NCBI GenBank assembly: GCA_024449915.1
Contig: JAMZAV010000295.1
Location: 496,001 to 560,000 of the forward strand
Reading direction: 5' to 3'
Length of the DNA: 64,000 nt
Source: Sweltsa coloradensis
Lineage: Eukaryota > Arthropoda > Insecta > Plecoptera > Chloroperlidae
The translations under genes and the position numbers were made by a program. The notes under the pieces were generated by a model. The model was not told the DNA's origin, ran no database searches, and saw nothing but the letters and a program-made list of their open reading frames with translations. Positions 1-10,480 of this stretch are shown in pieces. Within the stretch, counting starts at the first letter, position 1. Each line of letters starts with the position of its first letter.

Positions 1-588
1 GATGCAATTTGTTGCTTATATTACGTGACTGCATTAGATGATGCTCTTAACTCTAAAATTACTTAAGTAAAATATAAAAAATAAAAAAATAATATCATCG
101 GATTCAACTTGATTATATTATATAAGTAGAATAACAGACTGAGCAAGCATCTACAGAGCTTTATGCTCTTATGTTAAAATTTTTCTAAGTTCATATCAAC
201 TCAACCAATGAAATAATCATGTATTGAAATCGATTTGGTTTATTAGTCTATTTTTGTTTCTTATGATGATCTGAATTAAGCTGACTGCATGTTGCTTTTA
301 CTCCAAACAGTGCATTGTGACTTTTCCAATCAAAAAGATTCACTGATGGAAATGAAGTTTGTACTGTAGATTACTCGCTTGTATGAGCTACATTAAGGAT
401 TTAAACCCTTGCATACTTGTTCGTGGTGTTCTTGACGTTGCATAAGAATGAACGTGACTGAATACGTGAACAGACTTTGGCGTTTTAGTTATTTTGTGTC
501 GTCATAGATGATTGACTGGCTTGTCACGTTGTTGTTTCGTCGATACGTGCTTGTGCAGATAGTGCCATGTTTCGAAAGTTGACGTGAA
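1..588. other. AT-rich non-coding stretch
   Basis: I see no gene, RNA gene or recognisable repeat here. The stretch is AT-rich with frequent stops in all frames. Confidence 0.5.
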
Positions 589-660
589 GTGGACGTGTGT
601 GAGTGGTGGAGTTACGTGGACTGTAGACGACTGACGTGGACTGGAAACCGTTGGCGTGTG

Positions 661-752
661 GCGTGGACGTGGACGTGGACGTGGACGTGGACGGGGACGT
701 GGACGTGGCGGACGTGGACGTGGACGTGGACGTGGACGTGGCGTACGTGGCG
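661..752. repeat. GGACGT hexanucleotide tandem repeat
   Basis: About 14 imperfect copies of GGACGT run in tandem, with interruptions such as GGGGACGT and GGCGGACGT. A 121-codon open frame over it (589-954) is low complexity, Trp-Thr rich, and has no family resemblance, so it is not called as a gene. Each unit contains an ACGT core, a palindromic CpG. Confidence 0.9.
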
Positions 753-755
753 TGG

Positions 756-1877
756 TCGTGGTCGGATGAACTTCCTCACCGGATTAGTTGATCAATCCCG
801 TGTTGCATATACTAATTGTATCCACGTGACGTCCAAGATTCTAACCAGTTTCTTTAACATCCCCGACAGTTTCTCATACAAGCACAGAATCGATGACAAC
901 CACTGCACGAGGCTAATCAAATTCCAATCTTCTTTCCCTCCCGGCGCAAGTTAGGTGCAATATCTCTAGCGAGCTCTGGGGATAACGACGTCATTATCAA
1001 CATAGCGCGCTCCCTAGCCTTGCTTCTAGACGGCGGGTACTCCGAACATAGAAGGCGAGGGTTGCGCTTACTTCTGCTCAGGAAAGATATGTTTCACACA
1101 GAGGATACATGAAGGTTGAATGTTTTTTTCAAAGTGTTTTGCCTGAACTCGTCAAAGATGAAGGAATTTGTCGACATGGGTGAAGCAGCACGGTCACAAA
1201 GAACGAAAAACCAACCATGTAAAATAGAATAATTTGATTGTTGTTATTATGTTTGTGACAGTAATCCAAGTGCAATAATGTGTAACATTTTTTTTATTTA
1301 ACTCTAATGAATTCTTAAAAAACTGATAGTTGATTACAACCTTCACAATAAATAGCGGGGGATAATTTATTAATTAGGGAATAGGCTATGAAAAAAATTA
1401 CTAATAATTACGAAGAACTATTCGCTGTCGTGAGCTTCTGTAGAAAATATGTTGGTAGGTCTTTTTGCAGAGAATGCCATTTATCTTATTCTTTATTTGT
1501 ATTTATTATTTTTATTAATTGGGCATTACCCAATGAGTGAACTAGTTGCTATGAATAACAGGCTGTTAATAAAGTTGTTGAAATTATTTTGGTTTTGTTT
1601 ATGAAACAATACAAAATATAATATAGAGTTCATCTCTAAATTTCTACTGATATTAACCTTGACTAATCCTGTAATGTCTTGTGTTTCAGGTACTGATGTC
1701 CATCTCCGAACAGAAATCCGTCTAAGGTATGCAGTACACAGTTCTTTATATGTCGAGTTTAACGAGGAATCTTATTTCCATTCTTTGATAAAGCAGGTTC
1801 CTTTTTGACTAACATGCTTGCTTATATCAATGACACAACTTTTTCATTATTTACTACAATTCAGAAATTAAAAAAGT
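756..1877. other. Non-coding stretch without recognised features
   Basis: The first 350 bp are closer to 50% GC; the remainder is AT-rich. No frame shows family similarity and I recognise no repeat. Confidence 0.45.
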
Positions 1878-1953
1878 CCGCCCCAACCGGGATTCGAGCC
1901 ACGGGTCTCCTGCATGCCAGGCAGACGTCTTAACGACTAGACCATCAGGACGG
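1878..1953 (-). pseudogene. tRNA-like sequence (degenerate tRNA or SINE head)
   Basis: Read on the minus strand it has a 7-bp acceptor-like pairing (CCGTCCT with GGGGCGG), an A-box-like TGGTCTAGTCGTTAAG, a 5-bp anticodon stem with loop CTGGCAT (anticodon GGC, nominally Ala) and a B-box-like GGCTCGAATCC. The T stem has two mismatches and the spacers between arms are one base too long. It therefore looks like a decayed tRNA or a SINE head rather than a working gene. Similarity is strongest to the tRNA-Asp/Ala layout. Confidence 0.6.
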
Positions 1954-2400
1954 GTACATTTTAATCTCTGAATCCTAGTTGCATTATACATCTGAATGGT
2001 AAATCGAGAAATACAACTTTTTCAATTATGAAATACCACACAATTAAATTTACATTTGCAAACAAGAGTTGATAACGAGAACAAGTTGTAAGCGTAAATA
2101 GTCAATGAGAACCTCCTGACAATGCAGAACAGGGTCGGGTCATTAAATGGCGATAGGAGAAGAAATTAGTGAAGAAACTTTTGAATTATAAAGTAGGCCT
2201 AAGTCAAACTTGAAAATAGTCTTACGATGCGTACTTTTCGTTTGGTTTCTTGCTTTAGTTAGTCAATGGGAAAGTGTTCCGTGCATATTCCTCGTAAACT
2301 TGGCGCAGGTTGTCCCAACACAGACTATTTCCGCGAGACCACCGCGGAGCTGTCACTGGGGTATGACACATTCAGGTGGATGAGATGTAGTGTGGCTGTA

Positions 2401-2600
2401 CCGACAGTGTTACTCTGACTCGGGGGGACACTGGATCAAACCCCGCCCCGGCAATCCTGACTGAAACTTCTTCTCGAGGTTGTCTCCAGTCGCTAATGCG
2501 AATGCTGTTACCCCAACAGTAACACTCTTACTTACAATATTACTCACCTGAGAAGGTCACTCCGGGTGAGGTGCTTTACAGCGGGCTAAACTTTCGATTT
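2401..2600 (+). repeat. SINE family A, copy 1 (diverged)
   Basis: It shares the landmarks of the copies at 7469, 40790 and 54385: a tRNA-like head, then CCGGCAATCCTGACTGAA, a CGCTAATGCGAATG core and a CACCTGAGAAGG segment near the 3' end. The head is eroded: its B box reads GGATCAAACC instead of GGTTCGAATCC. Confidence 0.75.
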
Positions 2601-2904
2601 GCAGTCGCAGCGTAATATTTTGTGTGATTGAGTTCTTTACTTATGATTTTATCCCTCCAAAATAAATATATAGGATGAGCCATCCCCCAAAAAAATATTG
2701 CTATATCACCGTCCCCGAATGAAGAAAGTTCCTTTACCATGACATTTCACAGATTTGCCACTTGGCCTTAAAACAGGAATGAATAGTTTGCTCACAGTTC
2801 TCAACTAAAGCAAACAAACCACTACTAACATTGAGATAAAATAATATAAGGTCCCCCTCCTTCGATTAAGATTGTAGTATCTGGTTGATTTCAAAATATA
2901 CTGT

Positions 2905-3331
2905 GCTCTACTACCCAAAACCGTTTGAATCAGTCCCAATCAAACACCGAAGTTAAGCAACCTGCGGGCGTGGTCAGGGATAGAGTGGGTGACCGCTCTG
3001 CCCTGAGACACAGTATACCGCTAGTTAGAGCAGACGGGGGGTTCGAGAGCTGGTTTAACGGCTTCGTTCTCCTCGACGTCTGCTCGGCAGTCCGGGCTAT
3101 AGTGGAGGAACCTATATGACTGTCAAAGTTAAACTGTCTTTTCGGATGGGACGTAAAGCCGTTGGTCCCCTTGGTACTATTAGAAAGGAGTAGGCTACGT
3201 GCCAGTACCAGGTTTCCCCATTTCCCCTCTATTCATACTTCATACTCATCGATCACCACTCATCGTCTCGAATAACCAACGTGCATTGATTGATATGAGA
3301 CGTTAAGCAATATCAATCAAATCAACTCAAA
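2905..3331 (+). repeat. SINE with a 5S rRNA-derived head (SINE3-type)
   Basis: The first ~110 bp align with eukaryotic 5S rRNA: the region around CCGAAGTTAAGCAACCTG matches the conserved GGAAGCTAAGC...GGG segment, which forms part of the pol III internal promoter, and a diverged GGGTGACCGC matches GGGAGACCGC. The unrelated body contains GGATGGGACGTAAAGCCGTTGG. It ends in a tail containing TATGAGACGTTAAGCAATAT followed by ATCAA-type repeats. That tail is shared with the SINEs ending at 50622 and 51780. A 5S head on a SINE body is the definition of the SINE3 class; assignment to a named family is not possible from sequence alone. Confidence 0.8.
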
Positions 3332-5231
3332 TCGACTGTCTACAACTTTACAGTACACAAACTCGATTCTGCGATGGCCATACCAAAAAGGGTCTACGGG
3401 CACAACGGGAGGCAACCTCCCCCCCCTTGTTTCTCACTACGCGTCGAGTGTGCTGAGCACGTACCGGTATTACTGGTGTTGATATGTAGTTCTCCCCCAC
3501 CTCCTCCACCCCTTCCACCCCACCCCAAAGAAATTATTCCAACTCGAACACTGCTCATGACACATTGAGTTTATTCATCACAACTCTTCCTCTCGAATTT
3601 CATTAATAAAGGATTGAACAAAAACACACTCTCAATGGTAAATACCTCATATAATGGAGTTTCTCATGCGAATGCGATAACTTGAATCATAATGCTAAAC
3701 TTTATAATTGCCACCATTTAGATAACACGTCATTAACACACATAAAAGGTTTGTTTATCTTGTGAGATATGAACATTATCTCAACTATATCTCTTTGTTT
3801 TATCTTCAAGAAGGTTATTGTGTTTAAAATTCTATTTTTTCATTCTAGTGATCAAACATTCGAATTGGTTTGTTGGCATCCATGAACTTATATTTTCACT
3901 TGACTTTCTCATCTTTCAAGAGCTTTGAATCTAGATGACGCATGCTTTAAGATGTTTTTCCTTGTAATTTGAGTCAAGTCTTTGGATTGAAATTCAGAGT
4001 TCTGTAGTTGTTAGTTACAATTATGATGAGGCGTCTGCTACGTTAGAGATTTGAATACACAAAGTGTTAATTTCTCTCTCGGTGTTGCTGGGTGGTGGGG
4101 GTGGGTGAGTTCTTGATAGTAGTTACACTTCAGGCATTGACTGTTGTCAAAAGTATACTAAATAATTACATAAGTATATTATCCTGTTACGAGTATCATG
4201 TCATTTAAGAATATTTAAAATAGAAAATAAATAAATATTTAGTACTAGTACTGTTCAAAATAATAAGTATTTAACTATTATTTAAGACTATCAGTTTGAC
4301 TTATTTAAAAGTAAAAATAAATCAAAATAGTATATTTACTCAATATGACTGTGTTTAATGTTATTTGAACAACACTTTTGGTTACATATTAAATAGTTTA
4401 TAAATCGAAAAATATATTCTTGACTCTACCTTTTGAAGTACAGTTTATTAAATAGTAAATGCTCTTTGAAATGTTTTTAATTATGGTAGTAATCAAAATA
4501 TTTAAAAAGTTTTGGAAGCCTAATTTATAAGCATAATAGTCCTCCTGTGTTCAGTTTTAACTTAATAGGATAGACTTAAATATAATAAAATAACCTAATT
4601 TAAATTTTTGGGAACATGAGTTATATATCAGATATAAACTCCTCTAATTTCTGTATTTTATTAGGTAAAATTAGGTCTATGGATCAGGTATGTGAAATTA
4701 TAAATTGCTTATTTAGATATTTTAACATACGTGTATCCCGAGCGCATCCAGCGTCTTCCCGGTATTAAAATCTCGACTTTTATAGATAGCTTAAACTAGG
4801 CTTAATCGAAATGATGATGGTGATGACACGAATTAAGTTATAAAAATTAATGGCCCTGTTTTAAAACTCCTTCGTAAGAGTTTGAGATTATAGCCTGCAA
4901 AACTTTAGGTTGAACATTACGGGGTTTATGTGGATTCCTGAGTGTGGGCTTACTCTGTATCTTCCACTTTCCGTCATGAGTAGGTTGTTGACTTTCGAGA
5001 GTAGACCCTTGTATGAATGGAGAAAACAAACTTCAACGAATTGTTTTTTATTTCATAATTACGAAAGTTTGCAAGAAAAAGTTTTTTTTTGTATATTTCA
5101 AGAAGTAATAAGTGAACGCATTAAACATCCTAAAATATTTTTGCCGTTTAAAGTGCTAGGAATTGTACAATCAATGTTTGAAGAAAGTTTGAATTGTTAA
5201 GTGATTCGTCTTTTTATTTTAATTTTTTGTC
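3332..5231. other. AT-rich non-coding stretch
   Basis: There are short C-rich runs at 3419-3426 and 3494-3530; otherwise it is AT-rich with no supported gene. The open frame at 4910-5200 has no recognisable similarity. Confidence 0.5.
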
Positions 5232-5776
5232 ACTAGGAAGCTTCGCAAACGTTTTATAGGCGCGTTGTTGGATGAGCGTAATTGGTGCATTGAGCTGCCA
5301 TGTGTTATGCAGATGGTATTTAAATTGATTTCGTTTTCACATTGCTATGGCCTGCGACAGACGCTTGGTAATATTGTTTAAATTTTTACGACGACGACAT
5401 GAGGATCAGGAGCGCACATTACATTACACACTACATTACAATCGAATAAAGCATGTAGGTGTTATAAATCGAATAAATGATGTTTTTTTTCCGTGAAGTT
5501 GCGATTTTCATAACGATAATTTTTCGATTGCGCTCAAAAACGTGGCATGCAGTTTTAAGTTCAGAGATTTCGAAGGCCTCCAGACAATTTCATCGTAATT
5601 GGAGTATCGGTTTAGCCGGAATCGTGTTAACAAACACACAAAAATACAAACAGAAAAAAGAAAGAAATAAAGAAAGAAAGAAAGAAAGAAAGAAAGAATG
5701 AAAGGAAAAACATTCCGGATTTTTTTCTCCAGTGTAGTAGAATAGAATCTTCGCTTCGCTCGCTACGCTAATCCAA
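5232..5776 (-). mobile_element. HINE-like element, subfamily I, copy 1
   Basis: This is an antisense copy of the Helentron/Helitron2-type non-autonomous family. The element 3' end is at the left (ACTAGGAAGC..., with the internal GTTGGATGAGCGTAATTGG inverted motif at 5267-5285). The 5' end is at the right (…CGCTACGCTAATCCAA, a slightly mutated inverse of TTGGATGAGCG). It carries the conserved interior segment around CAGAGATTTCGAAGG and a (GAAA)n microsatellite at about 5664-5697, the counterpart of the pyrimidine tract in sense copies. It codes for no transposase. The central tandem module seen in longer copies is missing. Confidence 0.85.
5664..5697. repeat. (GAAA)n microsatellite inside the HINE-like copy
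   Basis: About eight GAAA units lie at the position where other copies have a T-rich or (TTTC)n tract, so the microsatellite belongs to the element. Confidence 0.85.
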
Positions 5777-6378
5777 TCATGAAAAGGTCTAGTTAGATAT
5801 TTCTATATGCGTAAGTGCATGTGATTATAGATGTTAAAATTGTTGATTGATGTGTATGATTCTTAATAATAAAAACATTATCTTAACAAAACTAATACGT
5901 ACTGATAACAATATTATTAGCATTTTAAATGGAATTGAATCTTCGCCGATTTCCGATAATGAACCTCGAACGTCACAAGACAAATCGTCCAACAGTAATC
6001 CTCTTGTTTGTAAAGTAGAACGTTGTGAAATGGGTCAGAAACGCTAAGATTGCTCGCACTAAGTCACTAAGTCCCACTCAAGTGCATGTACTTTAACTGG
6101 ACACCGTCAAGTCTGAAGCCTGGTGGTTGTTCTTTATACGAGAAAATCCCTTCTTTGTCCAGTCCACCATTCGTTTAGTTCTGACCCTGATCTGGTGATA
6201 AAGCGGGAGAGGGTTTAGCTTGACGAGTGGCCGTATAGAGGGTAGCGCTACAAACTAGAGCCTTGGGAATCTAGGAGATGAACTTCAAAGAAAGGAACTT
6301 GCTCAACAAATGCGCATGAGAAATATAATAACTTCACCAAAGAATGGCCTTACTATAACAGCGGGGTTGCGTTGATGT
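5777..6378. other. Non-coding stretch
   Basis: No gene or repeat family is recognised between the HINE-like copy and the CTT microsatellite. Confidence 0.45.
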
Positions 6379-6558
6379 GCTTCTTCTTCTTCTTCTTCTT
6401 CTTCTTCTTCTTCTTCTTCTTCTTCTTCTTCTTCTTCTTCTTCTTCTCTTCTCCTTCTTCTTCTCCTTCTCTTCTCTTCTCCTTCTCCTTCTCTTCTCCT
6501 TCTCTTCTCTTCTTCTCTTCTTCTTCTTCTTCTTCTTCTTCTTCTTCTTCTTCTTCTT
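6379..6558. repeat. (CTT)n microsatellite, about 180 bp
   Basis: It is a nearly pure polypyrimidine strand: perfect CTT repeats at both ends and a central block with CTCCTT and CTCTT variants. All overlapping open frames (poly-Leu, Phe, Ser, Glu, Arg) are artefacts of the repeat. A long homopurine-homopyrimidine mirror-like tract can in principle adopt triplex (H-DNA) structure. Confidence 0.95.
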
Positions 6559-7468
6559 GGTTTTGTAATTATTTTCCTCAAATAATAATTGTTGGTTAAA
6601 AATTATTAACCCATTTTCTGAAACTGACAATAATGATAAAACAACTCCCGCCATAAATACAGATAGTTAATAACTGTCGTCACGCACTTTCGTAGTATCT
6701 CTTATTATTCCGCCTGACTAGCTTGCTCAACCCGAATGTACAATGTTTCATCTTCTAAATTTGACCCCCCTCCCCCTACAACTTTCTCATTATGTGTGGA
6801 TAACTCCCACCGAATCGAATACTACTTCTTTGCGTGGCCCCTCTCTGATTTCCTCGCCGAAACTAACTCACATATATCATCTTAGCAATTGCTCGCATCG
6901 TTAGGCGTCATTAATCCTAACTAACTACCAACATTTATCTCGGCCAATCGGAAGACGTCGAAGAACCCACGCCCATTCGTGTTTCCCACGTGTAATTGAT
7001 GTCATTCTAGTTCCTTTACCTTGCCCAAGTAATTATTGGCTAGGATTTTACCTCCGTTTTGTCGATTACGATTTATTTCGTTGCGTGATATCCGATCATC
7101 TGTAGAGTTCACATACAAGTGATGCATTGTCTGGGGGACTCTTAAAAATGACTTAAAACCATCGTGTTTGATATATATTTGTAAACCTGTCTCCACACGG
7201 TGATAGGTTTCATATATGCGAATTACTCCTACCTACCCAATGAGAGGGCTTAGAAATCCATCGACTGTTATGGTAGTTTGACGTGTGCAAGAAAAACACC
7301 ATAATACACTATATAGTAATAGTGGTCGAAACTGTTAGAAATAAAAATAATCCATAATAGGCATACGATGCAAATAGTTTGGTAGGTGTGATATTTTGGG
7401 TACGATTTATGTGCCCATAATATTTACAGGTTTCATTTGGAACACAACGCCCTATAGGTATACATCAG
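6559..7468. other. Non-coding stretch
   Basis: No supported gene. The part from about 6720 to 7010 is less AT-rich and contains TTCCCACGTG (E-box) and GGCCAATCGG (CCAAT-like), but nothing ties these to a promoter. Confidence 0.4.
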
Positions 7469-7735
7469 GTACAGTGTTGGCTCGAGTGCTAGGCGCGCGA
7501 CTCTGAATCGGGAAATCCCGTTTTCGAATCCCGTCGAGACCGGCAATCCTGACTGAAGGTTTTTTCCGAGCTTTTCATCAGTCGTTAATGCGAATGCAAG
7601 GGATTGAGTCCTCTTAAACAGCCCTCGGAGATCCCTTCACAATTGTCCTCTCGGAAATTTACCTAGTTAGTCACCTGAAGATTGTCACACCGGTTGAATC
7701 TGATGTGTATTCCCTAAAGCGGGCATCCTACAAAA
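7469..7735 (+). repeat. SINE family A, copy 2
   Basis: The tRNA-like head begins near CAGTGTTGGCTCGAGTGC (A-box region), followed by a B-box region TTTTCGAATCCCG. The family body follows: GAGACCGGCAATCCTGACTG, GTCGTTAATGCGAATGCAAG, AACAGCCCTCGGAGATCCC and TCACCTGAAGATTG. It is the best-preserved plus-strand copy in the window and serves as the family reference. Confidence 0.85.
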
Positions 7736-9690
7736 ATACTTTTTATCCACTTACAACATACTTGCGAGTAAATTGAAAACTATTGAATCATTTGTGACGC
7801 AAACACCAATTATTTATACTTGTAATACAATTGGATTAATGAAGTACACACTAAAATCAAATAGAATTTATTTACTGGGATCATAATGATATGAATATCC
7901 ATATTAATAAATGTATGTGCATATATTTTTTGCTATTAAAAAATCACAGCCGTAGAAAACAAAACACATCCACCTTGTGTTCTTTGCCATAAAAAACTAG
8001 GTTAAAAAGCCCTATCTACATGACAAAATGTGAACATAGGTCCATATTTTGTAGTTCGGGCAAAGTACATGACTAAGTACACCTATTTATAGTGTAGTTA
8101 GGGCTTTCTAGCTTAATACATAAGACAGGAAATGTTTCTCCGCATCGTACTGTATCTCCAACTAAAAACATCTTGCTTAGTAGGGCAGTACAGGCAATGA
8201 TTATACAAAGGTCAAAGGCCCACTGTGGTGGGCTATAAACTTATAATTGTCATGTTTTCAGGTGATATTAATGTGGGCAATTGAATTCTGATATATTCAG
8301 GAGTAACGTGAAATGCCGATGAGCTAGATCAACAATAATATTCGACGTGGCTGATAAACCAAACTAAACTATAGCAACGCCAAGTTTCGCGTCTAAACAC
8401 AGTTTCGTTCATATAGCAAAGCGAGGGGTAGGGCCTGGTATGTTGGTATGTTCGACAAGTCTCTCAATTGTATCTTTAAACTCTTCACAATCTCATGCTT
8501 CCATTTAAACGGGGACCAAATGATCAACATTGACCAACAATGGACAACATCTTGATCATTTGGCATTCGCTTAAAATGTAGGGCTAGTTTACATTGATTA
8601 TGTTTGCGTATTTTAGGATATGTTTACAGATTAGGTCTATGTAATGCAACTAACCTGAAGTTCTAGTTATTTTATTTATTATCAAATCATAGCCTTCTAT
8701 ACGTAATACAATCATATTATTAATTTTGTGTTATTATTACTATGAGCCGGTACACATTGTTACAAAATATGACAATAATTAATATTACCACGGAAACAAA
8801 CAGCTAACTGTGTATTTGAATTCAGTGCGGAGGAATCAAAGTTGTTGAGTTAAGCTAAAGTCCCCGCAAGACGAAGAGGATCCTCACTGACGAATCACGC
8901 ACGCAACGTCCGGCCGGAAGATTTCCCGTTGATATTCAGGTAATATGTTCATAAGAGCTACATTGGACTTTTTGTGTGATGTATTACATCAACTTAAAGA
9001 CTTGCTTTGTACGGCTTTAAGACTTTTCAAGCTTCTGATAGTTGCTATTAATGCTAGCCCTTGCCCTAAAGGACTTCCATTTAGTATTAATTTCATACCA
9101 AAGCCTAGGTATAGGTGGACTCAATATTTACTATTTAACCACATGTGTCATAAATAAAATTTATTTATTTATTTAAGACCATAGACCCACTGACCAATAG
9201 CGAGCAAAACTAGATCTGTTGTTGTTGTTCTTGAAAACGCCAAAACCAGGAACGGATATAAAATAATATCAACTCTCTGTGTCCACTACTTGGAATAATT
9301 GTCAATCTGTTTTTAACTGAATAGTAAAGGCACTAAATAAATAAATAAAACAATGGCGTATATATCTTACTAATCAAATAGCAATAATAGGATGTTCACC
9401 CCAAGCTAAGATCAAAGAAGCCGATGGTGATACATAAACAGTTACCTACTCACGGTGTTCATCAGTGAAAACTGAATCAAAATAATATCAACCAGTGTAC
9501 TCTGCTGTGCACCAAGCAGTTGACACCAGGCTGGGTTCAGACATTGTTGTAAAATAATATATACTAACTATATTAGGCCTAATATAATACAAAAAATTGT
9601 ATAATTAGAGATTATTGCAGTAAGTATTTTAAGTGGGGGGGGACATTTTTAATGCATGCAGTGCTAGACATTGTTTGCGTAGGCCTACCT
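7736..9690. other. AT-rich non-coding stretch
   Basis: No gene is supported. A short hairpin is formed by CCAAATGATCA near 8516 and TGATCATTTGG near 8553. The open frame at 8945-9157 shows no family similarity. Confidence 0.45.
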
Positions 9691-10080
9691 GTTGATGTCA
9701 CGGGCTGGTGATCGGTCCGGTGTGGAATTGGCTCAGAGCATGGCTCTGCTGATCGTAATAGGCGATTCAAGAGCAACCGTCCACCTCGCAAACATCATGC
9801 TAGGCCTAGTAAGAGCGGAGTAGCCCTAAAGTTACTCCCCGAAACTAGAGCCGAGCACTGGCAATCATCTTCGGGGACACTTCCCCTTTCCCTTGACGAC
9901 CTCCCCGACGACGATGACAATTGGCACAAAAAAGATGACAATGACAAAGACTCCCCTACACGTGGCTGGTTCTGACCAGCATGGACCCCTCCTCCCCATA
10001 TCCACTAGGCTAGAGTGGTGCATTATAACCTTACGGTTGACGCACCCTTAATCCAAATAGCCTGAAACAAAACAAAAACG
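9691..10080 (+). repeat. SINE-like repeat family E, copy 1
   Basis: It shares with 51431-51780 the block CCCTTGACGACCTCCCCGAC, GACAATGACAA and GTGGCTGGTTCTGACCAGCA. It ends differently: its 3' part (ACTAGGCTAGAGTGGTGCAT) matches, in antisense, the fragment at 59795-59851. Family E thus occurs with at least two 3' ends. I could not assign the head to a tRNA with confidence. Confidence 0.65.
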
Positions 10081-10480
10081 ATTCCAACCTTAGTCCTACT
10101 GACCTTTGTTCAATATAGTGGAAACCTTGTTACACAAACTGATACAAGTCAACACAACAAAATACAGGGTACCCGGGAAGAATGATACAAATCCATTTTT
10201 TGCGAAATTCATTAGTGGTGCCACTTAGAAGTGTACTCTAAGACCTTTCAGAATATGTAGGCCTATACAAATTGTAGAAATATCAATAAAATTTCATGAA
10301 AAAAAATTAAAAACTTTGATGGAGGATCAATGTTCATTCAAAGTACAGAAGCCGGTTATCTCAGAAACATACAAAATGTGAGTAGCATAGTAATTCCACT
10401 GTACACATAAGATGAATCTTGCTAGCTTAAACATTGGTTTAAGTCTCAGGTATTTTTAAGATTAATTTTTAAATTTCAGA
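10081..10480. other. Region just upstream of the RCC1-SIAH coding exon
   Basis: AT-rich, intron-like sequence. It ends in a pyrimidine-rich tract and TTTCAG immediately before the start codon at 10481, which fits a 3' splice site of a 5'-UTR intron. No upstream exon could be identified. Confidence 0.4.
10471..10479 (+). promoter_or_regulatory. Candidate 3' splice acceptor before the RCC1-SIAH start codon
   Basis: The sequence TTTTTAAATTTCAG lies one base before AATGGCT, matching the animal acceptor consensus (T-rich tract, YAG). If real, the whole protein is encoded by one exon preceded by a non-coding exon, and the locus is not a processed retrocopy. Confidence 0.45.

Noticed and set aside
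589..954. 121-codon open frame rich in Trp-Thr repeats
   Set aside because: It is produced by the GGACGT hexamer repeat; the remaining part has no family similarity.
1878..1953. A functional tRNA-Ala(GGC) gene
   Set aside because: Two T-stem mismatches and wrong inter-arm spacing; GGC is also an unusual anticodon for animal Ala tRNA genes.
2905..3015. A functional 5S rRNA gene
   Set aside because: Only part of the 5S sequence is conserved, the 5' third is diverged, and it runs into a SINE body with a retroelement tail.
6303..6654. Open frames of poly-Arg, poly-Lys, poly-Glu, poly-Phe and poly-Leu
   Set aside because: All are translations of the CTT microsatellite in different frames.
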